Shown here: one piece after another, positions 43,306 to 50,243 of the stretch
Numbering within the stretch: position 1 is the stretch's first letter
Layout of the letters: each line of letters starts with the position of its first letter
Assembly (NCBI GenBank): GCA_035560005.1
Contig: DATMAN010000029.1
Coordinates: forward strand, 1-64,000
Length of the DNA: 64,000 bases
Origin: Burkholderiales bacterium
Lineage (GTDB): Bacteria > Pseudomonadota > Gammaproteobacteria > Burkholderiales > Eutrophovitaceae
Direction: 5' to 3'
Notes under the pieces: model-generated
The model's database searches: none
The model's input: the letters and a program-made list of their open reading frames with translations, nothing else
What the model was told of the DNA's origin: nothing
Made by a program: the position numbers and the translations under genes

Positions 43306-44636
43306 TACTGGACGTCCTCCCGCAACAGCTGGTTCACGCCGGCGATGTCGGCCTCGGCCAGTTTGCCGACCGCGGCTTTCAGGCGCAGCTGATTGAGGAT
43401 CGTGTTGTAGAGCGCTTGCGAGAGGTCGCGGCGCGCCCGGGCCAGCTGCTGCTCGGCGTTGAGCACGTCGACCGCGGTGCGCACACCGACCTCCTGGCCG
43501 AGCTTGGTCGATTCCAGCTGCAGCTGGGTCGAGGATACCGCCTGTTCCAAGGCGCTCACCTGGGCCAGTCCGGAGGTCACCCCGAGAAACGCCTCGCGGG
43601 TTCTTTGTGCCACCGCGCGCCGCGTGCTTTCCAGCTCCTGGCGCGCCCGCTCCTGGTTGGCCGCGGCCTCGCGCACGCGCGAATCGATGCCGCCGCCCTG
43701 GTACAGCGGCACGTTCAGCTGCAGGCCGATCACGGCCGCGGTCACGTCGGCACCGGCGCCGGTCGTCGACTGCCCGGAGTACCGGTGGTTGAGCGAGCCG
43801 ACCGCGTCCAACGTCGGCAAGTGCCCGGCACGCGCGCGCTCGACCTCGCGCTGCGCCAGCTCCAGGCTCTGTTGGGCGAGCCGTACGTCGATGCTCGACT
43901 CATAGGCCAGGTCCACCCACGCCTTCATGTCGTTGGGTTCGGGCGCACTCAGACTGATCGGCAACTTCAGGCCCGCCAGCGGCCCTTCGATCGGGCGCCC
44001 CACGAGGACTTCGAGCGCCCGGTTGGCCACTTCCAGCTCGTTGAGCGCCGCGATCTCCTGCGCGACCACCAGGTCGTAGTTGGCCTGCGCCTCGCGCTGA
44101 TCGGTGATGGTGGCCGTGCCCACGATGAAGTTGCGCTTGGCTTGCTCCAGCTGCTGGGCGACCGCGGTCTTCTGTGCCCGGATGGTGTTGAGGTTGGCGC
44201 GCGCCAGCAGGACGTTGAAATAGGCCTGCGCGACCCGGACCATCAGGTCCTGCGACGCCAAATCGAGTTGCGCCTCGGACTGCCTGACCTGGATCTTCGC
44301 CTGGTCGTAGATCACCCGGTTGTCGCGGCGATAGAGGGGCTGAGTCACCGTGACGCCGTAGTTGTAGGTATTGAAGCTTTCGGTGCCGGAAGTGAACAGG
44401 CTGCTTTTGTACTCGGTATCCAGCCGGTTCCAGTTGTAGCCGGCGTCGAAATCCACCCGCGGCAGCAGAAGCGCTCGCCCTTGCGGCAGCCTCTCCTGCC
44501 CGGCGATAAATTGCGCCTTGGCGGCGGCGTATTGCGCGTCCTGCAGCTGCGCATCGCGGTAAAGGCTCAGCAGATCCGCACAGTACACGGGCGACGCGGA
44601 CAATGCGCCCGCCACCAGCCACCAGAGTCGATTCAT
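43305..44636 (-). CDS. TolC-family outer membrane efflux protein
   Basis: A 443-residue outer-membrane channel subunit. A signal peptide ends near residue 19 (VYC/A), and the mature protein starts ADLLSLYRDAQLQDAQYAAA, typical of TolC. Two repeated OEP domains made of long helices are evident (about 25-220 and 225-430), with heptad-rich segments such as LAQQSLELAQREVERARAG. It overlaps the tetR stop by four bases and precedes both adaptors, so the full tripartite system is encoded in one operon. Confidence 0.92.
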   Translation of the reverse strand: MNRLWWLVAGALSASPVYCADLLSLYRDAQLQDAQYAAAKAQFIAGQERLPQGRALLLPRVDFDAGYNWNRLDTEYKSSLFTSGTESFNTYNYGVTVTQPLYRRDNRVIYDQAKIQVRQSEAQLDLASQDLMVRVAQAYFNVLLARANLNTIRAQKTAVAQQLEQAKRNFIVGTATITDQREAQANYDLVVAQEIAALNELEVANRALEVLVGRPIEGPLAGLKLPISLSAPEPNDMKAWVDLAYESSIDVRLAQQSLELAQREVERARAGHLPTLDAVGSLNHRYSGQSTTGAGADVTAAVIGLQLNVPLYQGGGIDSRVREAAANQERARQELESTRRAVAQRTREAFLGVTSGLAQVSALEQAVSSTQLQLESTKLGQEVGVRTAVDVLNAEQQLARARRDLSQALYNTILNQLRLKAAVGKLAEADIAGVNQLLREDVQ

Positions 44637-45334
44637 CGGGACCTCCCCCTTCTGTTATCCATGTTGATGACCCGCGGCGCGCTGGCCGCCCTGCGCTCCC
44701 GGCCACGCGGCGTGAGCCCGTTGATCGTCATGTCCAGGTGCAGCTCCAGGTAGCGCTCAGGATCGATGTGCTTGCTGTCGCAGATGTCGAAGGAATGCCG
44801 CCACAACAGCAGATAAACCATCGGCGCCAGCAACAGGCGGGTGGCGTAATTGGCATCGACCTCGCGGAATTCCCCGCTGCGGATGCCCTGCTCGAGCACG
44901 CCCTGCACCAGGCGAAAGCTGCGCGTGATCACCTCGTCGTAGTAAAACTTTCCGATTTCGGGAAAGTTCCGGCACTCCGAGAACATCAGCTTGGGAATGC
45001 CTCCGAGCTTCGTGTCGCCCACCGACGCCCACCAGCCGAACATGATCTGCCGCAGCAGATCGCTGGCGCGTCCCTTGTGTTCCTCCAGCTGGCGCTCGCC
45101 GCGTTCGATCAGCGGCACGATACCGGAGCGGATCACCGCCTTGAACAGCTCCTCCTTGCTGGAGAAGTACAGATACAGCGTCCCCTTGCTGACACCGGCT
45201 CGCGCTGCCACGTCATCCAACCGGGTCGCGGCGTAGCCTCTTTCGACGAACAGGTCCAGCGCCGCCGCCAGCAGCTCGGCGGGGCGCGCCTCCTTGCGGC
45301 GGGTCCAGCGCCGATCGGGTCTTGGCAGGTGCAT
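44633..45334 (-). CDS. TetR-family repressor of the efflux operon
   Basis: A 233-residue regulator. The N-terminal helix-turn-helix is classical: LDDVAARAGVSKGTLYLYFSSKEELF (about residues 39-64). The C-terminal ligand domain (GWWASVGDTKLGGIPKLMFSECRNFPEIG onward) is variable; the MFSECRNFPE stretch is shared with AcrR/CecR-like regulators of efflux loci. The ATG at 45334 is preferred over one 30 bases upstream, which would sit between the operator and the HTH without family similarity. As first gene of the operon it probably represses itself and the pump. Confidence 0.9.
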   Translation of the reverse strand: MHLPRPDRRWTRRKEARPAELLAAALDLFVERGYAATRLDDVAARAGVSKGTLYLYFSSKEELFKAVIRSGIVPLIERGERQLEEHKGRASDLLRQIMFGWWASVGDTKLGGIPKLMFSECRNFPEIGKFYYDEVITRSFRLVQGVLEQGIRSGEFREVDANYATRLLLAPMVYLLLWRHSFDICDSKHIDPERYLELHLDMTINGLTPRGRERRAASAPRVINMDNRRGRSR

Positions 45335-45346
45335 GACGGACGAAAA

Positions 45347-45360
45347 TGACCGAGCGGTCA
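45347..45360. promoter_or_regulatory. Perfect palindrome, candidate TetR operator
   Basis: TGACCG-AG-CGGTCA is a perfect dyad of two 6-base arms around a 2-base centre. It lies two bases after the -10 of the minus-strand promoter and 13 bases before the tetR start, so a bound dimer would block initiation. The symmetry and size match known TetR-family sites. Binding itself is inferred. Confidence 0.7.
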
Positions 45361-45362
45361 GC

Positions 45363-45390
45363 AATATACCGTGCCGCGCGAGTGCGTCAA
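45363..45390 (-). promoter_or_regulatory. Promoter of the tetR-tolC-adaptor-RND operon
   Basis: On the minus strand TTGACG (45385-45390), 16 bases, then TATATT (45363-45368). Both boxes match the sigma70 consensus in five of six positions. Transcription would start inside or next to the palindrome at 45347-45360, giving simple autorepression. Confidence 0.7.
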
Positions 45391-45410
45391 GAAGTTTGAC
45401 TCACGGGCTC

Positions 45411-45416
45411 TATAAT
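45411..45416 (+). promoter_or_regulatory. Perfect -10 box upstream of the AmmeMemoRadiSam operon
   Basis: A consensus TATAAT on the plus strand, 58 bases before the chosen start of the MEMO gene. No good -35 sits at 16-18 bases; a TTGACT is present but only 9 bases upstream, too close to pair with it. The box could work with an activator or be fortuitous. Confidence 0.35.
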
Positions 45417-45473
45417 CGTCGTATGCCGCAGGACGTGACGGTCCCCCCGGTCCATCCGCAGGCGGAATGCACC

Positions 45474-46277
45474 ATGGCTTCCACGAGGCCGCCGGCCGTA
45501 GCCGGGCTGTTCTATCCCTCCGAGGCGCGCGATCTGCAACGGGAAGTCGCGCGCCTGCTCGCAGCGGCGTCGACGCCTGCGCGAGCGCCGCTGCCCAAGG
45601 CCTTGCTCGTCCCGCATGCGGGTTACGTCTACTCGGGCCCGGTGGCCGCGAGCGGGTATGCGCGCATCGCGCCGCTGCATGGCCGCATCGAGCGGGTCGT
45701 CCTGCTCGGCCCGGCGCATCGGGTGGCGGTGCGCGGCCTGGCACTGCCCTCGGTCGACGCGTTCGCCACGCCGCTCGGCGCGGTCCGCCTCGATCGCCCG
45801 AGCATGCAGGCGCTCGCCGGCTGGCCGCAGGTTTGCGTGAGCGACCGCGCGCACGCCGAGGAGCACTCGCTGGAAGTACATCTGCCGTTTCTGCAGGCGC
45901 TTCTCGAGGATTTTTCCCTGGTCCCGTTCGCGGTCGGCGACGCCACCGAATGGGAAGTCGCCGCCGTGCTGGAGCGGCTTTGGGGCGGCGACGAGACCCT
46001 GGTGGTCGTCAGTTCGGACCTTTCGCACTATCTCCCCTATACTGGCGCCCGCGCCATGGACGAGGCCACCGCCCGGCGCATTCTGCGCCTCGAACCCGGC
46101 CTCGACCACGATCAGGCGTGCGGCGCGGCACCCATCAACGGCCTGCTCGTCACCGCCCAGTCCCGTCGCCTGGGATGCGAGCTGATCGACCTGCGCAACT
46201 CGGGCGATACCGCCGGCGACTGCTCGCGGGTTGTGGGTTACGGGGCCTTCGGTTTCTATGAATCCGGCCGGCGCTGA
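45474..46277 (+). CDS. amrB: MEMO-family protein, AmmeMemoRadiSam system protein B
   Basis: A 267-residue MEMO1-like protein with a class III dioxygenase-like fold. The expected metal ligands are visible: His48 (LLVPHAGYVYSG), His82 (LGPAHRV) and Cys216 (DQACGAAPI), matching human MEMO1 His49, His81 and Cys244. The EEHSLEVHLPFLQ and SSDLSHY motifs are intact. The ATG at 45474 gives the conserved N terminus RPPAVAGLFYP; an ATG at 45423 is possible but begins just 7 bases after the -10 box. It overlaps the next gene by 20 bases. Confidence 0.9.
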   Translation: MASTRPPAVAGLFYPSEARDLQREVARLLAAASTPARAPLPKALLVPHAGYVYSGPVAASGYARIAPLHGRIERVVLLGPAHRVAVRGLALPSVDAFATPLGAVRLDRPSMQALAGWPQVCVSDRAHAEEHSLEVHLPFLQALLEDFSLVPFAVGDATEWEVAAVLERLWGGDETLVVVSSDLSHYLPYTGARAMDEATARRILRLEPGLDHDQACGAAPINGLLVTAQSRRLGCELIDLRNSGDTAGDCSRVVGYGAFGFYESGRR

Positions 46278-46815
46278 CAAGGGCACGGTCTTGCTGTGCA
46301 TTGCTCGAGCCTCGATCGGCAGCCGCTTCGGGCTGCACTTGCCGAGCGACGAACAGCCCGCGTTCCTGCACGAACCGGCGGCCTCTTTCGTCACGCTGAA
46401 GCTCGAGGGCCGGCTGCGCGGATGCATCGGCAGTCTGCAGGCCAGCCGCCCGCTGGGCGAGGACGTGAAGCTCAATGCTCAGGCGGCGGCCTTCAGCGAT
46501 CCGCGCTTCCAGCCGCTGTCGGCGGTGGAATTTCGCGACACGCGCATCGAAGTCTCGGTCCTCTCGCCCCTGCTCCCGATCGCCTTCGGCAGCGAGGATG
46601 AGGCGCTGGCGGCGCTGCGTCCGAACGAGGATGGGGTGGTGCTCGCCTGGCGCGAGCAGCGCAGCACCTTTCTGCCCCAGGTATGGGAAAGCGTGCAAGA
46701 GCCGCGCGCCTTCCTGGCCGAACTCAAACGCAAGGCCGGGCTTCCAATGCAGTACTGGTCTGAGGAAATCCGGCTGTATCGATACCGGGTGGAAAAATGG
46801 AGCGAAGCGCAGTGA
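46258..46815 (+). CDS. amrA: AMMECR1-domain protein, AmmeMemoRadiSam system protein A
   Basis: A 185-residue protein made almost entirely of one AMMECR1 domain. The hallmark LRGCIG is at residues 53-58, followed by DVKLNAQAAAFSDPRFQPL and the conserved QVWESVQEPRAFLAELKRKAGL. The function of the domain is unresolved; it occurs in all domains of life. It starts inside the MEMO gene and overlaps the radical SAM gene by 19 bases, so all three are translated together. Confidence 0.9.
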   Translation: MNPAGADKGTVLLCIARASIGSRFGLHLPSDEQPAFLHEPAASFVTLKLEGRLRGCIGSLQASRPLGEDVKLNAQAAAFSDPRFQPLSAVEFRDTRIEVSVLSPLLPIAFGSEDEALAALRPNEDGVVLAWREQRSTFLPQVWESVQEPRAFLAELKRKAGLPMQYWSEEIRLYRYRVEKWSEAQ

Positions 46816-47885
46816 GCGCGCATCCCGCACGCTGGTGGCACCGGCTGGAGGACGGGCGGGTCCAATGCGACCTGTGCCCGCGCGAATGCAGGCTGCACCC
46901 GGGGCAGCGCGGCGCCTGCTTCGTGCGCATGCGCGAAGGCGACGCCATGGTGCTCACCACCTACGGCCGTTCCTCGGGATTCTGCCTCGATCCCATCGAA
47001 AAGAAGCCGCTCAACCACTTCTATCCTGGCTCCAGCGTGCTCTCCTTCGGTACGGCAGGCTGCAACCTGGCGTGCAAGTTCTGCCAGAACTGGGACATTT
47101 CGAAGTCCCAGGACATGGACCGGCTCGCCGACCAAGCCGGACCGGAGCAGATCGCCGACGCGGCGCTGAAGCTCGGCGCCAGGAGCGTGGCGTTCACCTA
47201 CAACGATCCGGTGATCTTCGCCGAGTACGCGATGGACGTGGCCGACGCCTGTCACGAACGCGGAATCAAGACCGTCGCGGTCACCGCGGGCTACATGCAC
47301 GAGGCGCCGCGCCGCGAGTTCTACGCCAAGATGGATGCCGCGAACGTGGATTTGAAGGCCTTTACCGAAGAGTTCTACTTCAGGCTCACGGGCGCCCATC
47401 TGCGTCCGGTGCTCGACACGCTGAAGTACCTGCGCCATGAGACCGGCGTCTGGTTCGAGATCACCACACTCCTCATCCCCACCAAGAACGACGCCGACGA
47501 AGAGATCTACCGGATGAGCCGGTGGATCGGGAGCGAACTGGGTCCCGACGTGCCCTTGCACTTCACGGCCTTCCATCCCGACTGGAAGCTGACGGACCTG
47601 CCGCCCACGCCCCCGGAGACGCTCAGGCGCGCGCGGCGCATCGCGCTCGGCGAAGGACTGAAATACGTCTACACGGGCAACGTCCACGATCCGGAGGGCG
47701 GCACGACCTTCTGTCCCGGGTGTGGCCAGGCGCTGATCATGCGCGACTGGTACCGGATCCTCAGCTACCGCCTCGGCGCCGAAGGGTCCTGCACGGGCTG
47801 TGGCGCCGCCGTCCCCGGTCGCTTCGAGGCCTTCCACGGGCAGTTCGGGCGCCGGCGCATTCCGCTCGCCATCGGCGCCGCGTAG
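46797..47885 (+). CDS. amrS: AmmeMemoRadiSam system radical SAM enzyme
   Basis: A 362-residue radical SAM protein related to pyruvate-formate-lyase activases. The cluster motif is C89-x3-C93-x2-C96 (GCNLACKFCQNW). Extra N-terminal cysteines (C24, C27, C31, C41) and a C-terminal zinc-ribbon-like tail (FCPGCG, then CTGCGAAVPGRF) are typical of the family. AFTYNDPVIFAEYAMD is the SAM-binding region. The substrate is unknown. It forms an overlapping triad with MEMO and AMMECR1 genes, the definition of this system. Confidence 0.92.
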   Translation: MERSAVSAHPARWWHRLEDGRVQCDLCPRECRLHPGQRGACFVRMREGDAMVLTTYGRSSGFCLDPIEKKPLNHFYPGSSVLSFGTAGCNLACKFCQNWDISKSQDMDRLADQAGPEQIADAALKLGARSVAFTYNDPVIFAEYAMDVADACHERGIKTVAVTAGYMHEAPRREFYAKMDAANVDLKAFTEEFYFRLTGAHLRPVLDTLKYLRHETGVWFEITTLLIPTKNDADEEIYRMSRWIGSELGPDVPLHFTAFHPDWKLTDLPPTPPETLRRARRIALGEGLKYVYTGNVHDPEGGTTFCPGCGQALIMRDWYRILSYRLGAEGSCTGCGAAVPGRFEAFHGQFGRRRIPLAIGAA

Positions 47886-47887
47886 CC

Positions 47888-48547
47888 TTGCCCAGTCTCC
47901 TTCAACGACAGGCCGCTATCGAGACCGACGTCGGCCGGCTCGACGGCACGCTCGTCCTGCCCGAGTCTCCCAGGGGAATCGTGCTCTTCGCCCACGGCAC
48001 CGGCAGCGGGCGGCTGTCTCCGCGCAACAACTTCGTGGCTGCGGTGCTGCATGAGCGCAGCATCGCGACCCTGCTGTTCGATCTGCTCACCCCGGCAGAA
48101 GACACTGAATACCGCACGCGCTTCGACATCGGCCTGCTCACCAGCAGGTTGCTGCTGGCCGCCGGATGGATGCGCGCGCAGCCGGAAAGCGCCGGACTGG
48201 CATTGGGCTACTTCGGCGCCAGCACCGGGGCAGCCGCCGCGCTGCGTGCCGCGGCCACCCCGGAGCATCCGCCCAAAGCGGTGGTCTGCCGCGGGGGACG
48301 GCCGGATCTGGCCGGGCCCGAGGTACTGGCCCGTGTGGGCGCTGCGACTTTGCTGCTGGTGGGTGGACGGGACACCGCGGTCCTCGCCCTGAACCGCGAG
48401 GCGCTTTCGCGCCTGAGCTGCGAAAAGCAGCTGCGCGTCATCCCGGGCGCGGGACACCTGTTCGAGGAACCGGGAACGCTGGAGCAGGTCGCCCAGTTCG
48501 CTGCCGACTGGTTCGAGAAGCACTTTACCCGGCCCGCCTCATCCTAG
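47888..48547 (+). CDS. Alpha/beta hydrolase, dienelactone-hydrolase-like
   Basis: A 219-residue alpha/beta hydrolase with a complete catalytic triad: Ser112 in GYFGASTGA, Asp162 in LLVGGRDTA and His190 in PGAGHLFEE. The oxyanion region is LFAHGTGSG. No ATG lies near the N terminus; TTG at 47888, three bases after the radical SAM stop, gives a plausible start, and a GTG about 15 codons later is the alternative. In many bacteria this domain is fused to a phosphoribosyltransferase like the one encoded convergently next door. Substrate is unknown. Confidence 0.8.
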   Translation: MPSLLQRQAAIETDVGRLDGTLVLPESPRGIVLFAHGTGSGRLSPRNNFVAAVLHERSIATLLFDLLTPAEDTEYRTRFDIGLLTSRLLLAAGWMRAQPESAGLALGYFGASTGAAAALRAAATPEHPPKAVVCRGGRPDLAGPEVLARVGAATLLLVGGRDTAVLALNREALSRLSCEKQLRVIPGAGHLFEEPGTLEQVAQFAADWFEKHFTRPASS

Positions 48548-48582
48548 CCCTGCGCCCGACGCCGGCGGGCGGCCTGTGCGCG

Positions 48583-49242
48583 TCACCCGGGCGCGCTGCG
48601 CACCCCGGTGCCGGGCGAGGAAGGCAAGCTCAGCGCCGCGATGACTGCGTCGTCGTCGACCTGAGGAAAACTGCGGTAGAACTGTCCGACCGCGTGGAAA
48701 TGTGCGGGCGCCTCGAGGCACACGATCTCGTCCGCAAGAGGCTTGAGGCGCTCCAATGTCTCGGTCGGCGAAACCGGGACCGCGCACACGAGTCTGCCGG
48801 GATTGCGCATGCGCAGGGCATGGAGCGCGGCGATCATCGTGGAGCCCGTGGCCAGACCGTCATCCACCACGATCACGATACGGCCGGCCGGATCGAGCGC
48901 CCCGCGCCCTTGGCTGTAAGCCGCGCGGCGCTCGCGCATCACCGCGAGCTGCCTCGCGCGTTCGCCTTCGATGTAATCGGACGTCGCGCCCGCCCTTTCA
49001 GCATGCGGGGCGACGAAGGACCAGCCCGACTCGTCTACCGCGCCCACCGCGTACTCCGGATTTCCCGGTGCGCCCAGTTTGCGCACCAGCACGACGTCGA
49101 CGTCTCCGCCGAGGCGATCGGCGACGATCCGCGCCATCGGCACGGCGCCGCGCGGGATGCCGAGCACGAGGGGATTGCGGCCGCGGTAGTGTTCGAGCGC
49201 CGTCGCCAGCCGCGTCGCGGCCTCGGCGCGGTCGGCGAACAT
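48583..49242 (-). CDS. Type I phosphoribosyltransferase (COG1926-like)
   Basis: A 219-residue protein with the PRPP-binding signature RIVIVVDDGLATGSTM (Asp127-Asp128). LVLGIPRGAVPMARIVADRLG and VVLVRKLGAPGNPEYAVGAV are the usual opening of the COG1926 predicted phosphoribosyltransferases. These are often fused to a dienelactone-hydrolase-like domain; here the two parts are separate genes facing each other across 35 bases. The base or substrate is unknown. It follows folD by 10 bases and may be co-transcribed with it. Confidence 0.85.
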   Translation of the reverse strand: MFADRAEAATRLATALEHYRGRNPLVLGIPRGAVPMARIVADRLGGDVDVVLVRKLGAPGNPEYAVGAVDESGWSFVAPHAERAGATSDYIEGERARQLAVMRERRAAYSQGRGALDPAGRIVIVVDDGLATGSTMIAALHALRMRNPGRLVCAVPVSPTETLERLKPLADEIVCLEAPAHFHAVGQFYRSFPQVDDDAVIAALSLPSSPGTGVRSAPG

Positions 49243-49252
49243 CTTGCCGCTC

Positions 49253-50152
49253 TCAGTGCAGGACCGAGGCGCCGACAGCCTGCGCGCGCCCGGCTTCCTG
49301 TGCGGCCGCGAGGCGCTCCGCCGCCTGGAGGGTGTTGCCGAGCAGCATGGTGATGGTCATCGGCCCGACGCCCCCCGGTACCGGCGTGAGAAATCCCGCG
49401 ACTTCCTTGACGCCGTCGAAATCCACGTCGCCCACGAGCTTGCCGTCCGGCAGGCGATTGATGCCGACATCGATCACGCAGGCGCCGGGCTTGACCATGT
49501 CGGCGGTGATCATCCTCGGCTTTCCGGTCGCGACCACCAGGATGTCGGCGAGGCGGGTGTAGAGGCGCAGATCGCGCGTCTTGGAGGTGCAGATCGATAC
49601 CGTCGCGTTGCGCGCGAGCAGCATCAGCGCCATCGGCTTTCCGACGATGTTGCTGCGCCCGACCACCACGGCATTGGCGCCCTCCAGCGGGATCTCATAG
49701 TGGTCCAGCAACGCCATCACCCCGTAGGGCGTGCAGGGCGGAAAGACCGAACCTCCGGTGACCAAGCCGCCCATATTGTAAAGGTGGAATCCGTCCGCGT
49801 CCTTGTCGGGCGAGATCGCTTCCAGCACCTTGTTGTTATCGATGTGCGGCGGCAACGGCAACTGGACCAGGATGCCGTGGATGCGCGGATCGCGGTTCAG
49901 CTCACGGATTCTGGCGAGCAAGGCCTCTTCGGGAACGTCCGCGGAATACTTGTGCACCTCGGAATGCATGCCGATGTCCGCGCAGGCCTTGGCCTTGTTG
50001 CGCACATAGACCTCGGAAGCGGGGTTGTCGCCCACCAGGATTACCGCGAGTCCGGGCGTGATGCCTTTTTGCTTCAGGGCATCGACCCGCGTGCGGAGCT
50101 GCGCGCGGATCGCTCGCGACACCGCCACGCCGTCAATGATCGTCGCGCTCAT
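49253..50152 (-). CDS. folD: FolD, methylene-THF dehydrogenase/cyclohydrolase
   Basis: Bifunctional enzyme of one-carbon metabolism interconverting methylene-, methenyl- and formyl-tetrahydrofolate with NADP. The lysine of the catalytic motif [13 protein letters not shown] and the signature [14 protein letters not shown] are present, as is the Rossmann [18 protein letters not shown]. The length of 299 is normal. The 91 bases before it contain a 7-bp perfect stem (50199-50205 with 50214-50220) of unknown role. Confidence 0.96.
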   Translation of the reverse strand: MSATIIDGVAVSRAIRAQLRTRVDALKQKGITPGLAVILVGDNPASEVYVRNKAKACADIGMHSEVHKYSADVPEEALLARIRELNRDPRIHGILVQLPLPPHIDNNKVLEAISPDKDADGFHLYNMGGLVTGGSVFPPCTPYGVMALLDHYEIPLEGANAVVVGRSNIVGKPMALMLLARNATVSICTSKTRDLRLYTRLADILVVATGKPRMITADMVKPGACVIDVGINRLPDGKLVGDVDFDGVKEVAGFLTPVPGGVGPMTITMLLGNTLQAAERLAAAQEAGRAQAVGASVLH

Positions 50153-50243
50153 GATCGGGAAATGTCATCGTCTCGATGCCCGGCGCAGCGGCTGCCGCCG
50201 AGAAGGGGCGCGGCTTCTCGCTGCAAGCCGTGCGGCGTTGTGG

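Noticed and set aside
45395..45416. TTGACT followed by TATAAT as a plus-strand promoter for the MEMO gene
   Set aside because: The spacer is only 9 bases, far from the 16-18 needed. Only the -10 box was kept, at low confidence.
50199..50220. CGAGAAG/CTTCTCG hairpin between the Mo enzyme and folD as a terminator
   Set aside because: No T run follows on either strand and the loop is 8 bases; it may be chance in GC-rich DNA.
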